Assembly: GCA_964482535.1 (NCBI GenBank)
Contig: CAYZXU010000036.1
Coordinates: 1 to 20,804 of the forward strand
From: CAYZXU01 sp964482535
Lineage (GTDB): Bacteria > Desulfobacterota > Desulfobacteria > Desulfobacterales > BuS5
Direction: 5' to 3'
DNA: 20,804 bases
Below are positions 1-7,900 of this stretch, one piece after another. The position numbers and the translations under genes were made by a program. The notes beneath the pieces are model-generated. The model ran no database searches. It had not been told where the DNA came from and worked only from the letters and a program-made list of their open reading frames with translations. The stretch's first letter is position 1; each line of letters opens with the position of its first letter.

Positions 1-1847
1 GTATAGTCACCATTTGCGTCGGTCATTGCGCCATTGCCCATGGCAGTTTCTGACCAGGCATTGACCCATATACCGGATATACCGGTAAAACCATCGCTGG
101 TTACCCTGCCGGAGATGGAAGCCCCTTCTTTGTAAAGAAAGTTGATTTCGCTTGAAGGAGCGGGTACAAACTCAGCCATATCCCAGTTGGTTGTCCCGCC
201 GGTACTGGTATAGAGTATCTGCATGAAATCAGGGCTCATAAGCTCGCCTGTTTCCCAATCCCAGAAAGGCATAATAGATACCCTGTAATCGTCAGCCTCG
301 GCAATACCGATTATGGTGTAACTTCCATTAACCGAAACAGCTCCGCCCCAGGAATCAGTGCTTTCCGACCATGCCTCTACCCAGACAGGGAAGTTTATTG
401 GAATAATGGTTTGTCCATCAGTATCATACATTCCGATCATACCGGACATAGTAGTACCCGGATTGAGAACCATGTTAATATCAGCCGGATTTGTTTCGGC
501 GCTCACCAGTTCAGCCTCATCCCACATACTGGTAGTACCTGTTGAACTATAGAAAGCCGTCTGATAAATTATCTGACCTTCCATAATTTCTTCAGGAGGT
601 GGAGGCCAGTAGGAGACCTTATAATCACCGGCAATAAGACCTGCAGCTGTATATTCGCCGGTATCGTCGGTCATTACTCTGCTGCCGCACATAGCAGTAT
701 CTGAAAAGACATCAATCCAGATATCGGCAACAGGATTATCCGAGCCATCGGTAATGGTCCCGCTGATGGAAAATTCCCCGCCGCATCCTTCTCCAGGACC
801 TTCTCCGTTACCACCTGGGCCTTCTGCCCAGTTCCAGGCACCGAGGGGCAGAATGTTAAAGCTTAGACTTTCCCCTGGTACAAATTCGGTTACCTCAACA
901 AGGGCATACATCTCTTCGCTTATCTTGATGGAAAAGATATCGCCTGTATTAAAGGTTCCGTCTGCCAGGGACGTAGCCGTAACGCCTGTGTGATCCGGCA
1001 AAGTACCGGCAGCCCAGGCAGCAAAATTTTCGATTGATTCAGCCTTGATTGTAGGGCCGTTAAGCTCAAGTGTATTTGTATCTGTATGGAACCAGATCTG
1101 CCATTCGCCACCCACGGCAGTATCTACATACTGTTCGGTATCAATGTTGAAAGGCTGGTTAATATTGAGTGTAACAGAATCAAAATTTGTGCTTCCGGTA
1201 ATCGTAATGGAAGCGGTTATCGGGGTATCTGGTGAGATGTTTATTACAGGAATCTCGGGAAATGCAGATTCCAGAGGTATTGTAGGATCTGCAGGATCGG
1301 CAGCAGCAACCAGCATTGGTGAAGGCTCGCCGTTCCATCCTGCTGCAGGGTTGTTGATCGTGGATGGCACTATCATGATGGAATATATTCCATTAAATGA
1401 GCCTGGCAGATCAAAGGTAAGTGTAAACAGAGTGGAGTTTGTTGTTTCACCTGCCTGCACACGGGCAGCCGCAATCATGGTTCCACCCATCATCATACCT
1501 GTTTCCGGAATATCATTTATTGCCAGCGGACGGGTATAAGTTTCGCCGTCCACAGTTACGCTGGTTTGAGTTATCCCCTGATTTGCAAATGTGTCAAAAA
1601 ATGTGCTGGACACGCCGGTCAGGGTTAAATCCTCTGTATCATAGAGAACAGTGAATGCTGCCCCCGCAATTTGGGACGGATCATCAACCGTAATATCAAC
1701 AGAAACAGTACTGTTTGTGGAGATATCAACTGTAGCGCTTCCAAGGGTCAGATTAACAGGATTCACTTCTGCAAAAGCTCCGCCTGCCATAAAAACCATC
1801 AGCACAAGCGCTGAAAATATTGAAACTATTTTTTTTATTGGCTTCAT
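1..1847 (-). CDS. Secreted cohesin-domain protein with carboxypeptidase-regulatory-like repeats (3' end beyond left edge)
   Basis: The reading frame stays open from ATG 1847 to the left edge (615 codons, no stop), so the C-terminus is missing. AAGGAG sits 9 nt before the ATG. Residues 1-26 are a signal peptide (MKPIKKIVSI..., cleavage after AFA). Residues about 27-175 look like a cohesin: a repeated 'SVDITVDD..QIAGAAFTVLYD' beta pattern, then 'LFTLTFDLPGSF'. A further beta-rich segment and a Gly/Glu linker (about residue 335) follow. At least three units of about 110 residues come next, with motifs such as ISGTITDGSDNPVADIWIDV and ISGRVTSDGFTGISGIWVN, typical of carboxypeptidase-regulatory-like or Cna-B-like beta-sandwiches. 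Known: cohesins bind dockerins. Inferred: an exported scaffold or adhesin whose partners could be the dockerin proteins nearby. It follows the STN gene after 20 bp, so the two are probably co-transcribed. No enzyme motif is visible. The cohesin call rests on pattern, not on a profile search. Confidence 0.8.
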   Translation of the reverse strand, partial: MKPIKKIVSIFSALVLMVFMAGGAFAEVNPVNLTLGSATVDISTNSTVSVDITVDDPSQIAGAAFTVLYDTEDLTLTGVSSTFFDTFANQGITQTSVTVDGETYTRPLAINDIPETGMMMGGTMIAAARVQAGETTNSTLFTLTFDLPGSFNGIYSIMIVPSTINNPAAGWNGEPSPMLVAAADPADPTIPLESAFPEIPVINISPDTPITASITITGSTNFDSVTLNINQPFNIDTEQYVDTAVGGEWQIWFHTDTNTLELNGPTIKAESIENFAAWAAGTLPDHTGVTATSLADGTFNTGDIFSIKISEEMYALVEVTEFVPGESLSFNILPLGAWNWAEGPGGNGEGPGEGCGGEFSISGTITDGSDNPVADIWIDVFSDTAMCGSRVMTDDTGEYTAAGLIAGDYKVSYWPPPPEEIMEGQIIYQTAFYSSTGTTSMWDEAELVSAETNPADINMVLNPGTTMSGMIGMYDTDGQTIIPINFPVWVEAWSESTDSWGGAVSVNGSYTIIGIAEADDYRVSIMPFWDWETGELMSPDFMQILYTSTGGTTNWDMAEFVPAPSSEINFLYKEGASISGRVTSDGFTGISGIWVNAWSETAMGNGAMTDANGDY

Positions 1848-1867
1848 TTTTTCATACTCCTTATGTG

Positions 1868-2611
1868 TTAATGTCCTGCTGTCTGACGTTCCAACCGGTT
1901 CAAGCCACGGATTCTGGCCTGCGCCCATTTTTCACGGGTTCTCAGTTGTGAAGTTTTTCCGGCAAGCGTTGCCCTGGCTTTTGCCATCTCCCTGGCATCT
2001 GTTATGCTTCCAAGGTCACGGCGCATCTTTGTTATATCGCTATGAAGCCTGGCAAGCTGGATGTTATCTTTTTTAGAGATGGAGGCAATGACCCCTGTTC
2101 CGGTCTGTTTTGAACCAGGGGAAGAACTGCTGATAGCGGAACCTGTCTTGACTGCATGAGCAGAGGAGCTGCTTTGATCTGCCTGTATTGCGCCTGATGA
2201 TTCCTCGCTGCTGGATTTTTTTATTGCCGAAGCAGGCAGAATTTCAAGACTTGTGTTATCCGAATGTCCATTTTTAAAAACCTTGATTTGAGAAATCATG
2301 ACATTCTCTTTTACCTTTGTAAAAATCATGGAACTGCTGTAACCGGAAAGAATTCTTTTTAACCCTTTTTCAAGTGAAAGATTGGAAAATTTGGTGGACA
2401 CATTTCCTTCAAGTCCTTTTTCAATATGCACCTGAATACCGGTTCTTTTAGACAGATCAGCCAAAACAGCTCTCAGAGGCGCCTGGTTTAAATCAGCATC
2501 AATCCTGTCTCCTTTAATACTGATACCGGACTGGCTGCCCAATGTAATACCCGCAGGGGCAAAAACTACAAATATACTTATAAAACATATGATAACTTTT
2601 AGTTTAAACAT
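1868..2611 (-). CDS. Secreted STN-domain (secretin/TonB short N-terminal domain) protein
   Basis: ATG 2611 is preferred over ATG 2623 because GGAG lies 6 nt upstream of it, while nothing suitable precedes the earlier ATG. Residues 1 to about 25 are a signal peptide (MFKLKVIICFISIFVVFAPA). Residues about 30-95 match an STN domain: 'IDADLNQAPLRAVLADLSKR', then 'GIQVHIEKGLEGNVSTKFSN' and 'LEKGLKRIL'. A low-complexity Ser-rich stretch (about residues 125-170) leads to a basic, probably helical C-terminal segment (about 175-247) that may form a coiled coil. Known: STN domains occur at the N-terminus of secretins and TonB-dependent receptors, where they act in the periplasm. Here no secretin barrel or receptor follows, so it is a stand-alone adaptor. 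It lies 20 bp upstream of the large cohesin gene, which suggests a role in exporting or anchoring that protein (inference). Confidence 0.75.
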   Translation of the reverse strand: MFKLKVIICFISIFVVFAPAGITLGSQSGISIKGDRIDADLNQAPLRAVLADLSKRTGIQVHIEKGLEGNVSTKFSNLSLEKGLKRILSGYSSSMIFTKVKENVMISQIKVFKNGHSDNTSLEILPASAIKKSSSEESSGAIQADQSSSSAHAVKTGSAISSSSPGSKQTGTGVIASISKKDNIQLARLHSDITKMRRDLGSITDAREMAKARATLAGKTSQLRTREKWAQARIRGLNRLERQTAGH

Positions 2612-2640
2612 AAGCTTCTCCATTAAATTTAGCGGAAAGG

Positions 2641-2698
2641 CTGTTACAGAATGAAAGTTTTTTCAAGCTCAAGGCGAAAAAACAGCGTTTTGTAACAG
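2641..2698. repeat. Two-tier inverted repeat (hairpin) between the small dockerin gene and the STN gene
   Basis: An outer stem CTGTTACAGAA (2641-2651) pairs with TTTTGTAACAG (2688-2698) with one wobble or mismatch. An inner perfect 8-bp stem GTTTTTTC (2657-2664) pairs with GAAAAAAC (2676-2683) around an 11-nt loop. The symmetry and position between genes resemble a dispersed REP/MITE-like element. It could also act as a terminator or processing site for the minus-strand transcript. Only one copy is in this window. Confidence 0.6.
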
Positions 2699-2730
2699 AC
2701 TGTCAAATTAACTAAAATTATAGCTATAAA

Positions 2731-3150
2731 TTAATAAACAGAAAAGCATCTCGGAGGAGGTGACTCTGGTGAGAATAAAATGGATTGATAATAAAAAAGC
2801 TGTTCGGCTACTTTAGAATAAGTAGTCGAAACAAATAAAAAATCGAATAAAGATATGAGGTAAGGCAAGGTAAGACCGGATAGAGAAATGCCGAATTTTT
2901 TATCAACCGGCTGGCTGATAATCGGTTTTATCCCTGCCAGAACCTGCATGATGGAAATAATATTTTTAATGTTTTCGTCAAATGCATCAGGGGTGTCTGC
3001 TACCCGGACAAGATCCCTGGCAAATAAAATTGCATCCTCAATACCCACCGTTGTATCCCGGTTTGCATCTTCGGTATTGAAAACAGGCAAAATAGTAGAA
3101 AGCATTGTAATTATCATAAAGAGACTAATTACATTTCTGGCAATTTTCAT
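2731..3150 (-). CDS. Small exported protein with a dockerin-like calcium loop
   Basis: ATG 3150 is chosen over the TTG at 3165 because GGAG lies 9 nt upstream of it. The product is 139 residues. Residues 1 to about 25 form a signal peptide or membrane anchor (MKIARNVISLFMIITMLSTI). Residues about 27-48 read EDANRDTTVGIEDAILFARD, with acidic/Asn residues at loop positions 1, 3, 5 and 12 as in a dockerin F-hand. The second half (DENIKNIISIMQVLAGIKPI) keeps the helix pattern but has lost the calcium loop. After about residue 75 the sequence turns into a hydrophobic tail ending SPESPPPRCFSVY that fits no domain I know, so the 3' part may be decayed or frameshifted. It heads the minus-strand group with the STN and cohesin genes. 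Function beyond possible cohesin binding is unknown. Confidence 0.6.
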   Translation of the reverse strand: MKIARNVISLFMIITMLSTILPVFNTEDANRDTTVGIEDAILFARDLVRVADTPDAFDENIKNIISIMQVLAGIKPIISQPVDKKFGISLSGLTLPYLISLFDFLFVSTTYSKVAEQLFYYQSILFSPESPPPRCFSVY

Positions 3151-3423
3151 CCAACCATTCTCCAATTAATTAAAGAAGTTACCTCTTTTTATCAATATGG
3201 AATTTTTTAACATTTTTAAAAAACTGTTAAAACAGTCTCATGGTAGAAATATAAAAGTCAAGCTAAAAATCGTTTTTTTATTTAGTTATTTTTTATTTAA
3301 TTATTTACTAAAGTTTTTAAACAAAGTGACGATTAAAGAGTCAAAATAACCTAAAAAAATTTGTATAATTTACAGGTTTGGTAAAGGCGCTTTTTTTCTC
3401 GACAACTAAAATTCATAGTGATA
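3151..3423. other. A+T-rich divergent intergenic region
   Basis: About 270 bp separate the minus-strand dockerin gene from the plus-strand cohesin gene. It is dominated by A/T runs. The only element I can point to is the -10 box reported at 3364-3369. No RNA gene or repeat was recognised. Confidence 0.6.
3364..3369 (+). promoter_or_regulatory. Putative sigma70 -10 box of the stand-alone cohesin gene
   Basis: A consensus TATAAT in the context TGTATAATTTA lies about 50 nt before the start codon. No good -35 box is found at 17 bp. A very similar TGTATAATTAT precedes the dockerin gene at 4995, which hints at matching expression. Confidence 0.4.
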
Positions 3424-3936
3424 ATGACCAAAATAATGATAGTTATGAGTAATAAAATAACCAGAATTTTTACATGGCTGATTTTCATAATTTGTATATC
3501 TGTCACAGTTATGTGGATTAGCCCGGCTTTAGGGACAGAACTTTATTTTTCTGGAATAAAAGTAACAACAGAACAATCCATTGATATTCCGGTTATGATT
3601 GATCAGGTTGATAACCTGGCCGGAGTAAAAATGCTGATCAAATATGACAGCAAAATCCTGACATATAAAAATGCTGTTAAAACAAAACATACCTCTTCTC
3701 TTATACATATTGTAAATAACAAAAAACCTGGGGTCCTTATAGTCGTCATGGCAGGGGCCAAAGGGATAAAAGGGAAAAACTTTCCGCTCTTTTTACTTCA
3801 GTTTGATATAAAAAAGGGTTTAAAAAACAATAGCGCTATAAAAATAAATATTTTTGATCTTCAACTGATGAGCGATCAGTTGAAAAATATTAAATGCAAA
3901 ATCAGACCAAACACGCTGCGGTTTATAAAACAATAG
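3424..3936 (+). CDS. Secreted stand-alone cohesin-domain-like protein
   Basis: The frame opens at GTG 3418. ATG 3424 is used here, and ATG 3445 is also possible because no clear ribosome binding site decides. The N-terminus is basic then hydrophobic (ITRIFTWLIFIICISVTVMW) and ends in ALG before TE, a plausible signal-peptide cleavage. The rest of the protein (about 130 residues) is one domain with cohesin-type strands: 'SIDIPVMIDQVDNLAGVKML', 'IKYDSKILTYK', 'GVLIVVMAGAKGIKGKN' and 'PLFLLQFDIKKG'. The chain ends right after the domain, with no sortase, lipobox or membrane anchor. A free cohesin is unusual, as cohesins normally sit in tandem on scaffoldins or carry an anchor. The dockerin protein encoded downstream at 4995 on the same strand is the natural candidate partner (inference). 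A structure or profile comparison would settle the domain call. Confidence 0.65.
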   Translation: MTKIMIVMSNKITRIFTWLIFIICISVTVMWISPALGTELYFSGIKVTTEQSIDIPVMIDQVDNLAGVKMLIKYDSKILTYKNAVKTKHTSSLIHIVNNKKPGVLIVVMAGAKGIKGKNFPLFLLQFDIKKGLKNNSAIKINIFDLQLMSDQLKNIKCKIRPNTLRFIKQ

Positions 3937-3939
3937 AAT

Positions 3940-3979
3940 TTGTTTTTATCCTACTTTTATAAAAACAATATAAAAACAA
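3940..3979 (+). terminator. A/U-rich hairpin after the cohesin gene
   Basis: TTGTTTTTAT (3940-3949) and ATAAAAACAA (3959-3968) form a perfect 10-bp stem with a 9-nt loop. A second copy of the right arm (3970-3979) precedes a T run and could pair instead. The stem is almost all A-T, so it is a weak terminator at best, and read-through into the LptC-like gene is likely. Confidence 0.35.
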
Positions 3980-4004
3980 TTTTTCAACTACAAATTTTAT
4001 ATGG

Positions 4005-4790
4005 ATGAATGCGGACATGTTTCAAAAAAATAGAGCCGGAATATTATATGCAGTTTTTTTGGCGCTGGGAATAGGTGTGTCTGTTTTTCTCGTTATTTTG
4101 TACTTTCATCATCAGGCCTCAAAGCCTACCCGGAATCTAAAGAATAGTTCACTTAAACGATATCCAAAAGCGAGCCATGAAATTAGAGGGTTTCGCTTTG
4201 AAGATTATAATGATGGTCAAAAAACTATTTTAATAAAAGCTGATAAATTTAGCATTCAAAAAAAGAAAGTCGGTTTTTTTAGCTTTGGTATGATGAATGA
4301 GGCTATATTCGACAACGCCATTATTCATATTTATGGAAGAAAACAACATACCGAAGATACTGCAACACCTGATGCACATAAAAAAACACAATCTGAAGCT
4401 CCATCTAATATAAAAAATTTAACATTTAATGCTATTTCTTTAAAAAATGCTATTTCATCGTTTAATACCAAAAACATTTCATCTGTTTTAATAAAACCGG
4501 TTTCCATAAAACTTTATGATGGAAAATTAGTTGTTACACAGATCACAGCAAATTTGGCGACAGTTCGGTTAAAGCCTGATAATATTTTTTTCAAAGGAAA
4601 TGTTAAAGTAGTGTCAGGCAATAAAATTCTAAATGCAAAACAGCTAAGCTTAAACATTGAAACTGCTGTCATTAAAGTGAAGACAGGATTTAAGCTTAAG
4701 ACCTCTGAAAAAGAATGGAAAGGGGAGCATTTGATCACAAATATTTTTCTTGGCAACCTTGTAAAAGGGCAAACCATTGTTGAAAAATAA
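4005..4790 (+). CDS. LptC-like LPS-export periplasmic protein (single-pass anchored)
   Basis: The product is 261 residues. Residues about 12-33 form one transmembrane helix (AGILYAVFLALGIGVSVFLV) with the rest periplasmic. From about residue 58, 'EIRGFRFEDYNDGQKTILIK' followed by 'ADKFSIQKKKVGFFSF' matches the start of the LptC/OstA-like beta-jellyroll, and the C-terminal half (LVVTQITANLATVRL, FKGNVKVVSGNKILNAKQLS) continues the repeated strand pattern. LptC bridges the LptB2FG ABC transporter to LptA in lipopolysaccharide transport. It is longer than E. coli LptC (about 190 aa) because of a polar insertion near residues 105-140. No lptA, lptB or kdsC is adjacent, which is odd for lptC. It sits 68 bp after the cohesin gene, so it may be a paralogue adapted to this locus. 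No convincing ribosome binding site is seen. Confidence 0.65.
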   Translation: MNADMFQKNRAGILYAVFLALGIGVSVFLVILYFHHQASKPTRNLKNSSLKRYPKASHEIRGFRFEDYNDGQKTILIKADKFSIQKKKVGFFSFGMMNEAIFDNAIIHIYGRKQHTEDTATPDAHKKTQSEAPSNIKNLTFNAISLKNAISSFNTKNISSVLIKPVSIKLYDGKLVVTQITANLATVRLKPDNIFFKGNVKVVSGNKILNAKQLSLNIETAVIKVKTGFKLKTSEKEWKGEHLITNIFLGNLVKGQTIVEK

Positions 4791-4893
4791 TTTTTGAAAA
4801 ATGCTCACTTTTACTAAATTTTACATCCATAAAAAAAAAGCAAAACGGCATCCTTCATTTACCGGTTTACATTTTTTAGATGTTGGTTCTGCC

Positions 4894-4920
4894 TGTTGCC
4901 CATGCTCCAGCCTGGGAACA
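4894..4920. repeat. Short palindromic repeat (degenerate 'CCCATGCTCCAG..TGGG' type)
   Basis: TGTTGCCCA (4894-4902) and TGGGAACA (4913-4920) pair with one bulge around TGCTCCAGCC. The core resembles a palindrome family dispersed in many large bacterial genomes, including deltaproteobacteria (family assignment from memory). It lies in the 204-bp gap between the LptC-like and dockerin genes. Confidence 0.45.
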
Positions 4921-4962
4921 GAAAAGTGAAAAACGTTAAAACAGGGTATTATTAATATGGTG

Positions 4963-4968
4963 TATAAT
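4963..4968 (+). promoter_or_regulatory. Putative sigma70 -10 box of the large dockerin gene
   Basis: A consensus TATAAT lies 26 nt before ATG 4995, which puts transcription start a few bases before the AAAGGGGAG ribosome binding site. No clear TTGACA-like -35 box is present at 17 bp, so an activator or a weak promoter is possible. Confidence 0.45.
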
Positions 4969-4994
4969 TATATATAAAGGGGAGATTTAGAATT

Positions 4995-7900
4995 ATGAAG
5001 AAAAAAGTGTGTAGTTTTGTCGCAATTTTTTATTTAACCATCGCTGTTTTTTCCTTAACGACTGAAGCTAATGCATCTGAAGAATCAGATGCCCTTGTTA
5101 ACGAGGGTTGCGTTTTGCTTTTTGGTACCGGCGGCCCGACCTGTTCCGGCATACTTGCAGCTAACTTAAAATTTGAGGCGGCAGTTAATGCGGATCTCGA
5201 TGATCAAAAAGCTAATCTGTTTTATGCCGTTACAAGGGTGCTTGCGTTTGGATTGGAGCAGAGCGGTGGCGCAGGACTTGAAACTTTAGCTGATTTGCTT
5301 GGGGCCTTTGGAATAAACCGGAATGATATTGACTCTCTTAATGAAGGCTCTCCATTTAATGATATTCCTGAAATATATGATTCATATAATCCGCCTGCAA
5401 CAATTCCAGGTGGTGAAGCAATGCGGGCGTTTTTAGCAGAGCAGGTTATGACTGTACTGGATGCTGCAATCGATAATCTTAATAAAGTTGATGGTACTTT
5501 TACTACAACTTTGCCTGCTTCCGTAACAGGCGAAACCTATGATACTGAAGTTGATTACGGAGATGTTCTTTTGTTTAAATCAGCTCTTTATACATTTAAA
5601 TCTGTTATGTTGCTTATGACAGCTTATAATCTGGACATTGATATAAAAGAGATAATAGTTCTTGGTAATGCGGATATGCTACAGTTTCAGAGGGATTTTT
5701 TAACTAAATACCAGGATGTGTTGAAATTGCGTACAGACGGAACTGCGTCACTTCATAATGCAAAAACAGCGCTTCTTAGCGCGATAGATACCTGGCAGGC
5801 CACTTTTGCTTTTATTACAGCCGAATCAGATGGTCAGGAAAACGACCTTTTTTATTTTGATTCAGCTGAAGATCAAAGGGAAGCAGAATTCCTTTTAACA
5901 CAGCTTGCAGAATTGGAAAATTCTCTAAGTGAAAATCGCCCTGCTACATTTACCGTAATTGAAGAGACCTGGATAGTTACTGATACCACCACTAACGATC
6001 AGATTGAGATAGAAATAGAAAAAGATGTTGACGGAAAATTTGTAATCGGTGATTACTGGTTTTTAAATATAGGCTATGAAGGTGTAATTGAAAGTTTTTC
6101 CGTTTCAGGCAGCACCGTTACATTTGAACTTTCCTATGAGGGTATGGATCCATGGTCAGTAGTATCTACAGGCACAATCAGCGCTGATGGGACTTCCATA
6201 TCATCAGGAAGCTATACTAAGTATGATGACATGGGGAATCCCGTTAGTAATGGTAATTTTATCGCCACGCGTCAAAATCAGGAAACAGAGACTGAGACTA
6301 TCGACTTCAACCTTGTTTTCGGCAATTCAGGTAAATCCCCTCTCGACATCAGAGCGATTCTGCCAGAGTTTGATCAATACAATGAAATAATTCCAGGTGC
6401 ATTTCCCGGAGAACCGGTTTTGAATGGCATTATGCCGGGTATTACCAATGATATTTTGACTGCTAAACTGGAATTGCAGCCATCCGGTGAATTTCTTATT
6501 CCCACGCAAACTATTAATGTGCAGGATGGAAGTATTGCAGATTGGTCAGACATTGTTCCTGTTTTTACTGATATTACTGGAGAAGATGAATATGAGTTTA
6601 CAGGGGACGATATTACCGCTCTTTATCTCGCTAAAGATACGGAGTTTCTTTATATTCGAATGACATTGGCGGAAAATCCCAATACTTTAGCTCCGGATGT
6701 CAATGGAGGAAGTATGCATTACTTTGTTCAGTTGGCCAGGAACAGACACGCATCCGGGTGGAGTGACCGGTATTTTGGTGTGAAGTATAATTCCGGCAAT
6801 TGGGAAGTTATGGTTCATAAAAATGAAGGTCAGGAGATCTTCGGAGACCACCCAAGCGAATTTGCCCAGGCAGTTGGGAATGAACTTGAGTGGAAGGTGC
6901 CCTTAAGCGAATTGGAACTTCCATTTACAGGCAGCTATCTGAATACATGGAGTCATTGGACACCGGGCAGCTACGATTGCTCCGACGGCAATCAGACCAA
7001 GCTTCGTGTTGGTCCATTAGCATCCATTACCGGCGAGATTGATTGCTCTGCATATGCATCCGGCAAAATTTTTATTTACGCGCAGGATGCATCGACCGGT
7101 GAAAAACTGGAAAAAACTTACATAACCTCTACAGGAATATATAGCATAGTTGACCTCCCCGAAGGAGCAGCTGTCAACATTTTCACTTGCTGGGATGCAG
7201 ATGACAACGGCATCAAAACTTTTGGAGATTATATAGGCATGACCGGTCCGATTACAGTAGCAAGCGGAGGCACAACCGGCGCCGATTTTTCAATTAATAT
7301 GGAAATTGATGATTCATTTGTCATGACAAAGCCTGGAGTGTACAGGGTGTTTGGAAGCAATGACTATACTTTTGATCCAGCGGGTTACCAGGGTCCGTGG
7401 GATCCCAATGAAGTTGATTGGGGAAACATCTGGACATTTATCGGAGAATCAAATCAAACAGAAACATTTAATGCTGCTGAATATTACAAAAATATTTTGA
7501 TTATTTATGGAGAAGAACCGGTTTTTAACTTTGATGCTTTTGAAGATTTGACGGCAGGAACTGCGTTTGCGACTGATGAAGCAGGAAATACTTCAGAATC
7601 TAACTGGATCACCAGCGGTCTGAGAAATTTTGATGACTACTCTTTTTATAATGCACCTTCCTATTTTAAAGGACATCCGGATAATTTATATGCCGTTACC
7701 TGCGACTGGTACGGTTTTTCCTTGTTTACCATGCCGGATGACAGTACCGATAATACTTCACCAAGACAACTTAAGCTAACACTTGCCTCACCTACTCCCG
7801 GCGATGTTGATGGTGATGGTGATACTGATCTGGCCGATGCAATCCTTGCATTGAAGGTAATTAACAACGGTTCAGATCAGACTGTAATTAATCCGTTATC

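Noticed and set aside
1045..1539. A 164-codon plus-strand open frame opposite the large cohesin gene
   Set aside because: The minus strand carries a signal peptide, ribosome binding site and domain repeats; the plus-strand product has no recognisable features and is an antisense shadow.
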